The notes: generated by a model not told the origin, from the sequence alone. A stretch of 64,000 nucleotides of DNA from Moringa oleifera (GCA_021397835.1 JAJFZO010000799.1:2356001-2420000); one strand, 5' to 3'. Positions 24,960-38,100 are shown, counted from the first letter of the stretch. Made by a program: numbers and translations.

Positions 24960-26400
24960 TATATGTCAGTCTTACTTTTATTACATCAACATCTAAAACG
25001 CCAACAACAAATTAATATCCTGAATATCCTCATTGTCATTAATGACATACATAATTTGCTGAAGTTGAGGATCCTGATCATCTCTCACTTTTCTTCGTTC
25101 CTTCGATCTCTTCCTTTGTGTAAGATGCAGACTCCTTCTCCTAGGTTTATTAATGTTTTTTGAGAGAAGTTGTCACTTTATGAACTCCTTTGTCTTCTCT
25201 TTCAACTATTGGTACTTTTCTTTGTCATGTCTATGATCTTGGTTAAAGTGAGAATGTTTATCTATTATGTGTGTCTAGACCAAAACACAACCATTTGGAC
25301 CATCTCACTTGTGAGTCATTTTCAATCTACATCAGTATATGTCTTCTCAATGTTATGAGAGGCATGTACTTCTTTTTGTGTTTGTTCGGTCCGTAGTTGC
25401 TTCTTGGGCTCCAACCTTTATCATTATTTCTCCCTTTCTTTCTTTGCTCCTCCTTATCCTTTTCGATTGAGGTTAGTTGAGCTTTTGACTCATTTTTTTC
25501 CTTAGCTTTTACTAGATTCAATAGTTGACATTGGACCTCCAACTTCCTCTTGTGATCTTTTTCTTAATTGATACACATTTTAGCCTTAACCAATGACTTT
25601 TCTAGGTTTTTTAGCATTATCTTACTTAAGATGTCGTGAAATGAATCTGCTAATACTCTTTCTTTCACCATTGATACTGTGACAAACTGATCCGTATTTT
25701 TCACCTCAAAAGTTGCTGCGTGAATCTCTTCATGTAGTCATGAATGGCCTTTCCAAGTTGTTTGTTCAATATGAAATAGGTTGGCTAGTTCAATATGAGA
25801 TAGGTTGGCTATCTCCTACTTCTTAATCATATTATTTGCAAAAGAACATCAGTCCAAAAAGTTCAAAACTTTAAAAAATAAGGGAATTATACCATTGACT
25901 AGCTCTTTTAATCAGCCTAATCGGGAAGAATTTGCACTTTATGGCATTTGATATGTGTTATAGGTTTACTATTGTGATGAATCTCTCTATAGTCTTTGGG
26001 ATCTTTAAGCTATCTTCGTTAAAGTTATTTATTTGAGGGGCTTCAAACTTTGATAGCACCAACTTAGTAAGGATTTCAGGCAATAATAAGCACCTAACGA
26101 CCTGATGGTACTTCATGGTGTTAGGGTCATCCTTGTTAAGCTGATCATTTACGTGAATCTTTAACTATTTCCTAATTTAACCTATGTCCTACTTTGGGTG
26201 ACAAGATATATACAAGCATTCACTAGCCACCTTTTTTCCTTTAGTTTGCTTCATTGTTGGATCATTATCTCTATCATCTTCATCTTGGTCACAGTGATTT
26301 TGCATTACTTTGTTTAAGACCTTGGGTAGCACTAGGGTGGTGGCTAGTGCACCAAGGATTGAGAGTAGTTTTGGCTGCTTAAGATAGTTAATGGTGGACC
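24960..26400 (-). pseudogene. Tat gypsy gag relic
   Basis: On -, the best segment (25542-25327) is rich in Lys/Glu/Arg and ends YMPLITLRRHIL, corresponding to the YTPL.T.R.QIL motif at the end of Tat gag. Neighbouring sequence up to about 26400 fits gag by position but is frameshifted. Confidence 0.55.
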
Positions 26401-26844
26401 AAAATGTTAAGGATGTTAGTGATTTGGTTCATGCGTTGACTTAAGACTGTGAATGTATAGACTTGAGGATGTGTTTGAGAAGAGTGAAAAGTGGAAATGC
26501 CATGGATGAAGAGGATAACATAGTGGACATGTGTAACTACGGTTAAAGAGGTAAGATATGTGGAGTTATGCCCATTAAGGTTATCAGTGATGGCAAAACT
26601 ATGTTGGAGGTCGTGCCAAGCTATGATGATAAGGGGAGGTGACCAAAAGGTTGTGGTAGTGGTTAACATTAAAGGTAATGGTGAAGAAACCATAAGGAGT
26701 CGGGTTATGATAGAGAGTAAAGTAGGTTGATTGACTGGAGTGATAGGTGGCAAGTTTGAGGGCAAAAGAGCCTTTTGGTTACTGACCACTTAGCTAGTAA
26801 AGCGAGTTTTAAAAGTTATGGTTATGACTTTTTATTATAGAGTT

Positions 26845-26861
26845 TCTCACAGACGGCACCA
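26845..26861 (-). other. primer binding site / leader of the Tat element
   Basis: On - the sequence after the LTR reads TGGTGCCGTCTGTGAGA. It closely matches the TGGCGCCGTCTGTGGGA leader seen next to the 5' LTR of many plant Tat elements. Confidence 0.7.
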
Positions 26862-26865
26862 ACGA

Positions 26866-27472
26866 TGTTGCCTTAAAATATCGAGTAATTAGATGTTGAC
26901 ACTTAAAGAGGAATATACAATTAGCAAATGAGTGATGGATTAATTTTGAGGGAATCTGTAGGACAAAATCAAAGATCAGGGGGTTGTCGTAATGCTATTA
27001 GAATATTCTTTGATCTAAGTTAGAGTAGAATTCAACAAAGTTTTATTACAAATGGATAACTTCAATGAATCATACCTTAGGTTATCCTTTTTATAAATGG
27101 ATCAAAAAACATATCTATCATTTCAATCCAATATGACTTAACCTAGTCTAAGTAAGTAAGATGTTAACTTATCCTCACTTTGGCCGAGATAGTTGCCCGC
27201 TGACACGTAATTTAGAAGATACCCTAGTGTCATAGTATCTTGTTGATCGCACTGTTGTTATGTTGACAAGTGGATTCTAACTTCATTGACACGTGACTAC
27301 TTGTTATTTTGACCACCCTAATGCTAGTTTACCTCAAAACCATTATCTCAATTGTGTAAGCCTACCTTGTTAAGAAGCATGTTAGGAGATTTGGATCCTT
27401 GTTAGACCTTAAATAGGTGACCCATCATGGGCCTTTATTAGGTGCTTTAAGGGCAACTAATATTTGATTACA
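26866..27472 (-). repeat. 5' LTR of the Tat gypsy element
   Basis: About 607 bp, pair of 15084-15695. As read on + it begins TG and ends CA. The primer site lies immediately inside it. Confidence 0.85.
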
Positions 27473-30400
27473 TGTAATCATAATTTTTCTTATCCTTCAT
27501 ATATCTTTAAAAAAATGTTAAACTAATACTTACAAACTTACTTTTTATCCTAATAAAAAATAGTTTTAATGAAAATGATTATAAAATATTAATTAATGAT
27601 CACATTATTTTTATAATATGTTATCAATATAAAAATATTAATTAATATTAACATTATTTTTATAATATTAATATTTAAAAATAAAATTAATTATTTAAAT
27701 ATTATTTACATAATATTATTTTTGTAATAAATAATTGCTATAAAATATTTATTAATTAATATTATTTTGATAAAATATTTAATTATAAAAATAATAATTA
27801 ATTTAATTAATAGATATAATAACTTATTTCAAATATTTTTTTATTAATCAAATATATTAATATAGTGACTATTCTCTTTAACTAATGAAAACCTGACATG
27901 CCAGCTAAGTGGTCAAACTTGACAATGGACATATTGACGCCACCTTAGCTCGAAGTCTATGGCGCACCCAGTGCCACCTTAGAATTAACAGCATACCTGA
28001 CGTTACCTCGCTTCAAAACTAATGCCTCATGACATTCCGCCAACGTGAAAATAGTACGAATCTTATTTAAAGTTATCAAACAATATTAAATCTCCACAGA
28101 AAGACACTTAAGTCAATTCTTGATCCTCGACCCAGAATCAGGAAAGCATCTGAATCAAGGTTCAGTCTTCTCAACAAAACAGCTTATAAGTATGACATCC
28201 TAAAATTTTATGATCATTTGAGAATGATTGTAGTAATTTGACGTCGGATAGTTACCCCTGAAGATCCTTGACTATTGCCTCATGACTAGTTTGATCTTAT
28301 GGATGGATTCTTGAGTGATATTTCACAATGGTAAAATGAAGCACAACCGAAGCTGGAATTTTTGTGAATTTTTTATGAAATCTTCGTACTGTAGCTTTAC
28401 TAGTTTTAAAAGGCATATGCAAGTTTAGACAATTATTACTGATGCTGCCGGAATCCGGGTTACAGAGAGAAGATACATGGGGAAGATTCAGGTATGATAG
28501 GATGATGTGAAATGGATGAAGCCTTGAGGTTGATTCTGTGAGATAGAAAGAAGATGAAAAGGACTGGGTTATAGAACCTACAAGAGAGGTGTTTATAGAG
28601 AGAAAACAGCCTCACGTGGCTTGTGGTTCTCTTCATCACTAGATTCTTGGCGCAATTTCAGATACGGTTGGTCGAATGGGTAAAGAAGATGGTTGTGTTG
28701 ACAGGAGGCGTGGGTCGAAAGGTTGAAGACGAGGGCATTCCCGTTTTTGCGCAAAAGAATGAAACCTACTCGCTTTAAAAGCTTGAGTATGTGGGCTGGA
28801 CTGAAGAGGCATGGGCGGCTGTAAGGGCTGCTCTAATAATTGAGAAAAAGGCTTCAACCCATGCTTGATCCAGCCAGCTTTCATTCTTTAGGGGCCTTTG
28901 AGGCACTCTTTGATCCATTTGGTTTTAGTACTGATTTTATGGGCTTCTTTGCCTCATTGGGTCACAACTTATTGGACCTTTCAAATCTTAGTTTTTTTAT
29001 CCCACATCAATTATCTTATACATTTATTATAAAAATAATTTATAAATAAGCAACAGAAAGCTTTAAAGCATATAAAACATAATTTTAAATGTGACATTAT
29101 GCTAGCTCTTTCTTTTTAATAAGATCACAGTTACATTTAAAGATAATTTTTTTTTTTGGGAAACTAAGGTTGTTTGCTTGGATGAGTAATTTGGTGGGTG
29201 AAATGAGTAGTGACACTGGTACAAGGTTGATGGAACTGTTAAGGGAGCAAAAGATAAGGTTGGATTTGTCCATGTGGTCCTTTTTTTTTTTTTTTTTTCT
29301 TTTTCTGATTTAGATCTTTTGGGAAGTGAAGGGATCAGAATCCAGTCTATATAGGAAGACAACAATCATACACGCACGCCTTCTCTTACACACGCATGCA
29401 TGAGTTATGTGTATCCGTATCTATCCATACATTAATATCATATATTAGTACAATTATAATATATAGTTTTTTTATGAAGAAAATATTAAATAAAATAATA
29501 TCAGAGTGGGGGACAGGAGAGGGCAGAACAAACGTGACAAACCCACAAAGGATTGTCGAGTAGACGGCCGACCCAACACAAGTTAGTGGCAGACATTTTT
29601 CAATAACTTTAGCCACAAACATGACTCTTTCTCTCTCTTGATGAACAAGACAACACTGACGTTGTTGGCCTTTTCTTTTGCCAAGTTTACATAATGTCTC
29701 TCTACCATCTACTTTTTCATCTCTCCCCACTAACTTCAATAACTTGTAATTAATTAATTTTGCCTTCTCCCATGCAAGTGCGTGCATACTTTAATTAACA
29801 CCCCATTTTATATTTCTTTCCAATACATATAAGCTACTATAAGTGTATATATATAGAGCCAAAAACCAGAAAAAGAAACAAGAACCCATAGAAATTGGTG
29901 CTCAAAGCTGAGGCTTGCTCGTTCATGCACCACCTTTATTAGCCTTATTGTTTGGAACTCAGAATTTGGAATCCAGATATTCTTATATGAGAGATCTTCA
30001 TTCTTGCTTTTCTAAAGGAGTTTTTAATCTAATTATGTACGTAAACAACATAACCTTCCTCAGATACAACCACAAAGACTGCTATATCTCTCCCTCTCTC
30101 TCTTTCTGAGGAAGGTTAATTTTCTAGTATTTCGTACACTAGAAATTGGTTAATTAATTACATTAGGGTAGAGAGGAAAAACTAGGTTAAGATACACAGA
30201 TATATGTGAGCATAGGCATGGGTACCCAAAAGCAAAGAAGAATGGCGATGACTAGTGATGAGGTGCCTATGATGATATTTCTGTGTTTTACAGAATATAT
30301 AACATAATTACTTATTACATTAATACCATCAATTATGCATTGCGGTGTCTGCTCTCAGAAATCCATGCATTGACGATCTGACATTACATGAATAGATATT

Positions 30401-33378
30401 TCAAGTCACTCTCATCTGACCCCTTGAGTGTTTTGCTAGATACCAAACTTGATATGACCCCGAAGTTGGTGGACACAGAGAGGATGAACATTCCTCAGTT
30501 TCTGCTGAATATTCAAGCAATTTCTGGTTGTAGTCTTGTTGTAATAATAGAGGCAGCTTTGTAATCATTCATTTTCTGATGATTTTTATGTTTGGAATCT
30601 ATTAGACTAATCTTAGCATATGTTTAGTTATTGACGACTTTTATGAAAAACCTTGAGCTTACTCTTGTCACATCCGCTTTAATCAATTACGACTATCTTA
30701 CCATCAAGCCATGCGTATAAAAATTTTCTAGCAACCTCATCATGGCTTAAAGTTGCTTTCATAGTGCCCATTATCTAATTGATCGAGCATCTCCATTTTG
30801 ATTTCACTGCCAAGATAATATATATTTTATATGTAGCAGCCATTAATTGTAGGAAATTAAACACGAGTTAATTAACCTGACCCCTTTAGTGAACCGAAAG
30901 ATTAATTAAATACATCAGCATATTGTACTAGTTAACCAGTCACAGTATCATATATGGCAAGGCATGTCGTTTGCTTTTGGCAACAACATAAATGTTGCAA
31001 TAATATAGAAAAATAATGGTATGCAATATATATAAATCAAGAAATGTCTTGAAGTTGCCATATCTTTGCCAAAATGAATAGGTCATAGAGACCGATACAA
31101 ATAATCTTACGTCATCTGCAGATCTCAAGAATTATTAAATTTTAATTCCTACTCATTAATCTCAATACAATCATTTATGATAATCAAGGTTTATTTAATT
31201 AGCCTTTAATTGACGTGGTTGCCAGATCTTTTTTTCAAATATCTTTCAAATCTTCGATCATTTTCTTGATGGTGCCCTACAATGTATGGATCCCTAATCG
31301 GCTCCTAGGTATGCTTGATTTTATCAATTTGTATATTTCCCAAGTCATGCAGACATGCAAGTTTTTCTTTCATTTCTGCAATGATAATACTTTAGAATAT
31401 AACTCAAAAGCCCATTTGCCATTGATATCCCATGCTTTGGTGCTCTACGTGCCACTTGCTAACCATACAAAAAGAGTCATTTAGCTAGCTACTAAGTCCA
31501 GTTGGTTTCATAATCATGTGATCATGTTTTCAACGAATGATTTGTGTTTTGAACTCTTTTCAAATGGCTCTAACCTGCAATTCACTAGTGCCATGAGTGA
31601 CGAACCAGGAAAATTCCGGCTTATAAGTTGAAATTTTCCCATTGAAAAGGAAAGCACTAGTGGACCAATATTTCCCAATGACATGAACCCACTGGCACCT
31701 TACCCATATTTATGACATATCAAAAAATAGAAATTAAATTAATGGTTAAGCAAATGTTTGCAGCTTTGTGCATGTCATACTAAAGGAGTGAGATGCCAAA
31801 CAAGGGTATTAATTAAAACTTAATTCTAGTGTTTTGCCTGGCAAAGAAATTTGAAGTTATTCGACTTCAATCAAATGGATTCGTGATTCTGGCTAGCTCC
31901 TAGTTGCTGGTTCAATGAATAATAATTCTAGCTAGGGTGGGATCTTTGATCAAATCAAACAAATGGTAAATCCAAATGGGAAAAGATTCGGCTATTTCTT
32001 GCAAAGCACTGAAGGGAAACTTCCAAACTTTGTCAACATTTTACATTATTAGGTAGAAATAATTGTCGTTGTTTTAGCAACCGTCATTTGGAAAATAATT
32101 GTAAAGGAGACAGGGCTGTTAAATGAACTCATCAAACAGAAATGAAGATGGATATTGTCTGCCCTCATAGATTTCGTTTCCATATGACTGCAAACGGGAA
32201 GGTGAGGAAATTATCATAAAGCAATTTGGACTATGGTCATCACCATCTTAGCCTACGTAAGGTAAGCCATGATCAATTTAGAGGAAAACTAGAAACTTTT
32301 ATTGCTTAAAGTTAAAACTAGAAATTGTGTTATATAGAGAGCTCAAAGAGAAAACCCTAGCTAATATTATGAGAATCAAAATTCCTTTGTTCGGTGAATC
32401 TCAAAACCCTAATGTTTCAAGCTTGATGGTGTTTAGATCTTTGGTTGAAGTAGTAAGAGTTGTGCAGGCTTCTGCAGCAGGGTCATCTGTGGAAGATGCA
32501 GGCAGTGGATGAGGAAAGAGAGGTATCGAAGAGGACAGAAGCGATGTTAATGTGAACTGACAATATTAATTGGAAATGGAATTATTGCAAGAGCTAAGGG
32601 GACATGTTTGATGTGGTGCCATATCGTAGTACATGTCTATCCCATGCTATTGCCTTTGTGGCAGCCGACTCATCAAGCCTACGAAAACTGAAGCTTCCAC
32701 TATCTTACTTGTTCACACACGTGCTCATTACAAGTTATGCTTTAAACCAACATCAATGGTAGAGGACTGATCTTGGTCCTTGTTACTTTCTACGTGCATC
32801 AATTTTTATACACCGACACAAAAATACCTACTTTACTTCAAATTATTTTTTTAAAGAAAAGAATTATACTAAATCTATGTGTTTAGATTTGAAAAATTGA
32901 ATATAATCATCATTCAAGGTAATTTAAAATTAGATGGACAATATCACATCGGTAATTTACTAATTCTTCTTTTCCATAAGATGTTTATTGAAATTATGCT
33001 ATAGTCTAAGTATTCAAAAACATTATGACCCTTGAAAAAAATAAAACTATGAATTATAATTAAAAGAAACAATAAATCATAAAACAAAACATAGATGAAT
33101 ATATTCTAAATATCATATAAAACAAAAATTAGTAATATCTTTCACGATTAGCAAATATGTAAGGCTTTCAATGAAACCTAAAGGAAAAAAGGGGACGGAG
33201 GGAGTATACAACCTACAAAAAAATTCTCTAGAGTTAAGAACATTTACTAACTAGAGGATCTTAGAAACAAAAGAATAAATAATGTTGTTGTCAATTTTTT
33301 TTTTTATCTTGATAATACATACTAATTTTTTTATTAAATAAACTTATATAAATGATGAGCTTAACTACAAATTTAAAA
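27473..33378. other. long stretch with no supported gene
   Basis: 27480-27850 is nearly pure A/T. 27880-29050 is less AT-rich, with no identifiable family; 28639-28884 on - is a short ORF without features. 29280-29300 is a T-run. 29400-33300 has mixed composition, with a TATATATATAGAGCC word at 29851, a hairpin at 30051-30118 and a 61-codon ORF at 32327-32512. I could not recognise a protein family, tRNA or known miRNA here. It may be old repeat DNA or hold a non-coding transcript. Confidence 0.4.
30051..30118. repeat. 14-bp perfect inverted repeat (stem-loop)
   Basis: TAACCTTCCTCAGA at 30051-30064 is exactly complementary to TCTGAGGAAGGTTA at 30105-30118, with a 40-nt loop containing a CT-rich run. 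The stem is too short for a typical plant miRNA precursor. Confidence 0.9.
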
Positions 33379-34376
33379 TAAGGATATTGTAGATCACAAA
33401 TAAACTAATGATTAAAACCTAAAAATTGTATAACTATAATAACTTGCTGTTTTTATTTCTAAAAACTGATCTTATATTGTAATAACAACTTTTTTTTTTT
33501 AAAAAAAAACAGTTTTCAGTTGTAGATGTTTTCAACTTTTTGCAGCATCTAAAGTATATTTCTAATACTCTTCCTTATCTTTAATGTTGCAAACTCCCAA
33601 TTTGTCTCTCATTGCACATCAAACTTAGTTTTGGGCAGAGCTTTTATAAAAATATCAGCTACTTGTTCATTAGTCCCACAATGAACTAAGGAAACTTGAC
33701 CTTTATTTTAATTTTTCTAAAAAAACTAGTACTTAAAATTTAAAATATTGTTTTTTCATAAAACACTGAATTTGAAGAGATTCATATGACTATTTGATTA
33801 TTTACAATGATTTAATTTGATTTTTGCTGTACTAAATTCAGATCCTAAAGATTTTTAAGCCAAATTGCATGATTTGCTGCAGTTGTTACAACAATAAACT
33901 CAGCTTCTACAGTGCTTTGAGCTCTAATTTCTTACTTTTTGAATACAATTGATCATACCTGAATAAATTAAAGCAATAACTAGTTATACTCTTCATATCA
34001 TCAACTAAATTTGCCTAATTACTATCAAAAAAACTTGTTAACTTAAATTTAAGACATTTTTCATACTTAACACCATAGTCAATAGCTTCCTTGATGTGTC
34101 AAATAATACTTTTAGTAACCTGTATGTGTTTCTCATTTGCATAGTGCATAAACTTAGATAAGAGACTCACAACTTGTACAATATAAGGATATCATAGATC
34201 ACAAATAAACTAATAATTAAAACCTAAAAACTACGTAATTGCAATAACTTGTTGTAACTATTTCTAACAACTAATCTTATCTTGTAATAACTACTTTTTT
34301 TTTTTTAAAAAAAGAAAACTAGTTTTCAGTTGGAGTTGTTATCAACTTTTTGCGACATCTAAGGCATATTTCTAGC
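33379..34376 (-). mobile_element. internally deleted copia relic (LTR - RNase H tail - LTR)
   Basis: Two direct repeats of about 190-200 bp (33379-33566 and 34175-34376) share 'aaggatat..tagatcacaaataaacta' and 'ttttcagttg.ag.tgtt.tcaactttttgc'. Between them, on -, lies the end of copia pol: LLSKFMHYANEKHIQVTKSI, then YGVKYEKCLKFKL, then SLVHCGTNEQVADIFIKALP. These are the RNase H C-terminal region motifs of Ty1/copia. The upper repeat abuts the RNase H sequence directly, so gag, protease, integrase and most of RT have been deleted. Frames contain stops. Confidence 0.8.
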
Positions 34377-34452
34377 AAATGTGCTTTCAGCTTGCGCTAA
34401 ACTTTATGTATAGGTAGAAATCAATGTGGTTGCAAATGAATCATTTTCTTTT

Positions 34453-35122
34453 GGGTAAAGATCATAAAAACCTTTATGAAATACTTCAAATGTCAAGTTA
34501 AATTTTGAGGTTTAAAGCCATACAAATGCATGTGACCCTATCATTTTAATTTGATTCAAATCGAACTTCATAACTTAGCACCATCTACATTAGACATTAA
34601 CTGAGAAATAATTCCTACCATTCATTATTTTTATTCATCAAAATAATATTATATTTGCCTTGCTTACATTTTAGCATAGAGAGAAAGGAAAGAGTATGTA
34701 AGTCTAGTAAAGGAAGCAAATTAAAGAAATTAGAGTTGTTAAAATTGAAATCAAGAATATAATCTTAAACTAATAAGGGCTTAGAGCAACATAAACAATG
34801 TGCATGAGTAGTTGATCTCGAAGAATGAAGCTGCATTTCGCGTTAGATGCCTTATTTCAGAGGCTAGGGTTCAAATATGAGGGAGCAGATTCTAGTTAAG
34901 AGGAAAATGCGAATGGGCTGCCGTTTAGCCTTTTACATGAGTTTAAATGCTTATTTTACCTTAGAAAACTCTTAAAATGAACCAAATGATTGTTAAATTT
35001 GATAGATGAAGGGTTCAATTTGAACTATATTGAAACGTCAAGTTTAAACTTGTATGCTTTTGAACATCACGGCTTAAGCTAACAGTCAAGGTATTCCTTA
35101 AGGTTCTTCTATAATTTTTACT
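34453..35122. mobile_element. non-autonomous MULE (about 670 bp) with 10-bp TSD
   Basis: Long degenerate terminal inverted repeats: left GGGTAAAGATCATAAAAACC and right (reverse complement) AGTAAAAATTATAGAAGAACC, with complementarity continuing for about 150 bp. The identical 10-mers ATTTTCTTTT (34443-34452 and 35123-35132) flank it. Long TIRs with 9-10 bp duplications are diagnostic of Mutator-like elements. No coding content. Confidence 0.75.
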
Positions 35123-35739
35123 ATTTTCTTTTTATGTTAAGATAAAAAAGATTAACCAAAAATATTCTTAAAGAAAATAGTAGGTCATATAATAGTTAGG
35201 AGCATCCCTTTATAGAAAAACTTCAAGAAATAGTTTTATATTATGGGTACATGTTAGATAAATTTTTGTTGTGCAAAAAAAGTGATTCATCCCTTTAGTA
35301 AATCAGTCTTCAAACCTATGATAATGGTCATAAAGTTTGTTTGGCTTAATTAATAATATCATCAAGAGCTCAAACAATAATTGATCAAATTTGAGTAATT
35401 AAAAAGTTTCAAGTTGTGACCTAGATATCATTAGAAAATAAAAGAAAAAAAATCAACATGCATATAAGTACCTTTAATTGAACTTTAACTCACAAAACAT
35501 CTCCAAATACAAAGATTCACATATATATATATATATATATATAGCTGAATTATGTAATTTTTTACTGCTCCTTATATAGATATTGTATCCATATGATCGT
35601 TACAAGCATTTCACATGATTATAATTAAAATTTGAAAGTAACTATTACCACATAGTTTTGGTCATGACATAAGCTAGACCTTACAATTTTATTATTGGCT
35701 TACGTGTTTTTCTTTGTTTCTTATTCTTTAATTTATTAT
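35123..35739. other. intergenic, nothing recognised apart from a TA run
   Basis: AT-rich sequence between two small transposons. A (TA)n run lies at about 35521-35543. Confidence 0.5.
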
Positions 35740-36242
35740 AAAACTTTAGGTTTTATTTTTTTCTTCAATCAAATTTTAACTTTTAAAACGTTTTCAAACA
35801 AATCTTGATTTATCAATTTGAATCAAATTGAATCACATTAAATAATTTAAAAATTAAAAATATTTAAAATAAAAATCTTTAACAATGAGTTTTAACTTAA
35901 ATTTTTTTATAAATGTCATAAAAATATTTTAGGTACCTTCATAAAAAAATTTAAAATTTTTTAAATGATTAAAATATATTTTTAAAAAATTTAAATTATC
36001 CAAAATGTTAAAAATTGTCATTCATTAGTTAAAAATTATTCAAATTTAAGAAATGAAATCGAAATAGAGTTTAAAATCTACTGAATAATTTTTTAGACAT
36101 TTTTAACAATGAAAATACCATTAATTTTTCACAATCATTTTTATTAAGGTCTAATTTATATAAAATTAATAAATGAAGATTTATTTGAAGATGTTTGAAA
36201 AGTTAGAATTTGATTGGAGAGAGAACATAAAACTGAAAGTTT
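35740..36242. mobile_element. MITE with about 80-bp inverted ends
   Basis: The left end has AAACTTTAGGTTTTAT, then TCAATCAAATTTTAACTTTT and AAACAAATCTTGATTTAT. It is matched by the reverse complement of the right end: AAACTTTCAGTTTTAT, CCAATCAAATTCTAACTTTT, AAATAAATCTTCATTTAT. The interior is AT-rich and non-coding. No target duplication was found, so the superfamily is undecided. Confidence 0.65.
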
Positions 36243-37057
36243 CAAACAACATTTACTTTATTTTTTTTGTTAAATTTTTATTTAGTTTCTCAAAATAGTT
36301 AAACAAAACAAATTATATAGCTTGTTAGGACTAGTTTTTTTTTTTTTTAATGAAATCATTCTAGAACTTTCTAGTTTTCTATGTCAAAGTAGTATTAGAC
36401 CACTTGTTTCTCCTTGATGCTATGGTTGTACGTGATAAAGCAAGCCACGTACCATTCCATTAATGAAACCATGGAGTCTAAGCCTTATGGGTTTCTCTGG
36501 CTTCATTAGAATGAAACATTATGTAGTAGCTATTGATATGCATCAATTCCTTGCTATAATTACACTATAAAAAAAAAAATCAGTTTTAGCAACGGACAAA
36601 TTCGTCATTAAATTAAAAAAAAACTATCGCTAAAAATTTTAGCAATAAATAAAATTTACAGTTACAATTATTATCACAAAAAAACTAATGACTGAACTTT
36701 GTATTTATTGCTATTTTAACGATAGATTCATATCTGTGGCTACTCTGTCGCTAGTTTAGCGGCCGATTCATATCTGTCGCTAGGTTAACGATCGATTCTT
36801 ATTTGTTGCTAAGATAATAATTTTTAAAAAATAAAATTAATTTTTAATGATTAATTTTAATTGATCACTAATTTAAAAACTAATTAGCGATTGATTGAGA
36901 TCCATTGCTAATATAATAAATATTTTTTTAAAAATAAATTTTAAAGTGTACTGAAATGAAAGAAAATAAAATTAGATAAAATCTACAAAAAAAAGACAAT
37001 AAATACAAGATTATATTCTGTTTTCATCAAACATAATTTTTATACAAGAAATTATAT

Positions 37058-38100
37058 CTAACCATTAGGTGGTCTTGGGGGTGCGCTTCCTAAAATGAGA
37101 GTCTTCATCTTGCAAATGCGCTCATTCATATCAACCTCTCTTTGTAAGCGCTTTTGTAACTTGATCTCAAAGCATAAGTAATCATGCTCCTTCACCTTAC
37201 GCTCCTCCTTTAATCTTTCCTTTAAAGTCTTATGCTTTTTCTCTATATGCTCCTCCAAAAACTTATACTCTAGCTCTATGTGCTCTTCCATAACCTTCAT
37301 CTGAGAGCACATATCTTGTATAATTATGTTATCAATAGAGCGTTCACTGCTAGGACTGCCACCTGAATACTATGATAGAAGTTAGCTCCCAAAACCATAC
37401 ACTTAACGCTTTTTCTCTCCACCTACTACCTCATAGTAGAGCTTACTATAGTCTACCTCAAACGTATTGTAAAATCCTTCATTTGGTTGAAAAGCTAAGG
37501 CAACCAACTTTTTGAAGCGTTCCTATAATAAATAAAACATTTTGTTAACTTACTCATTAGCTAAATTGAATAGTAAAGAAAAAAAATATATAATTAGGCT
37601 TATTTATTAAATATCAAAAATAACGAACTTACATTTACTTTTTTTGAATGCTCATATGTGAAATCATCAGGATTAGATTACTCAGTATGGATCCATTTGA
37701 AAAGCTTTATTGCAGTAGGCTCATGACCTCACTCATGCACCTGAAAAAAAAAAGATACATAATAGATAATCATAGCATTTTTATTTATCTTTATATAAGT
37801 AATTTAAATATTATATATACCAAATGTCAATAATGGTTCTATAGTGAACATCAATCGATACTTTGTCGAGAGGGATCTGAACTGGGTTTGTCTGTTTCAC
37901 TCCATCGATCGTGAGACATGGTCTGGCACCTTTGTTTATACTCTAACGAGTTCCATTCTATATATCATTGCTCTCATACAATATCGGGGACAAATTAAGG
38001 CTTATTTCTGATTTTATGGCCACATGCATACATTAAGTTAACATATTAGTTTGCAGGTTGAGCTTTCTATGCAGCCTTCGCCACTCCATCCATAACTTCA
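37058..38100 (-). pseudogene. CACTA 2 second ORF (TNPA-like / Ptta-En-Spm type), broken
   Basis: On -, the last part (37312-37058) is an 84-residue Glu/Lys-rich segment with repeated MEEHIE / LEEHIEKKHKTLKERL, predicted coiled coil. Further upstream, 38100-37620 holds in broken frames DRWSETNKP and a WIHTE..NPDDFTYEH-like stretch that resembles the plant En/Spm-type transposase family. In En/Spm this second product binds the subterminal repeats. Position downstream of TNP2 fits. Stops prevent translation. Confidence 0.55.

Larger units (their letters stand above)
15084..27472 (-). mobile_element. Ty3/gypsy element of the Tat lineage, decayed and interrupted
   Basis: Two long terminal repeats of about 610 bp bound a region whose coding traces read on -. 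In order from the 5' (right) end: a primer site, gag C-terminus, protease region, reverse transcriptase, RNase H, integrase, then a non-pol region before the left LTR. The RT motif YMDDLIVKSK and the gag ending with a Y.PL.T.R..IL pattern are typical of Tat. A truncated CACTA (16982 to about 20240) and a hAT-like MITE (24283-24824) are inserted in it. All frames carry stops, so it is dead. The LTRs have diverged clearly, so insertion is old. No 5-bp target duplication could be confirmed at the present ends. Confidence 0.85.

Noticed and set aside
28639..28884. 81-codon Pro/Ser/Gln-rich ORF on -
   Set aside because: Low complexity, no family, no promoter signal.
29851..30100. MIRNA gene after the TATATATATAGAGCC word
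   Set aside because: No known plant miRNA sequence and no 20-nt-class duplex stem was found; the only stem is 14 bp.
32327..32512. 61-codon ORF after a TATA-like stretch
   Set aside because: No recognised domain and no splice-supported extension; could be chance.
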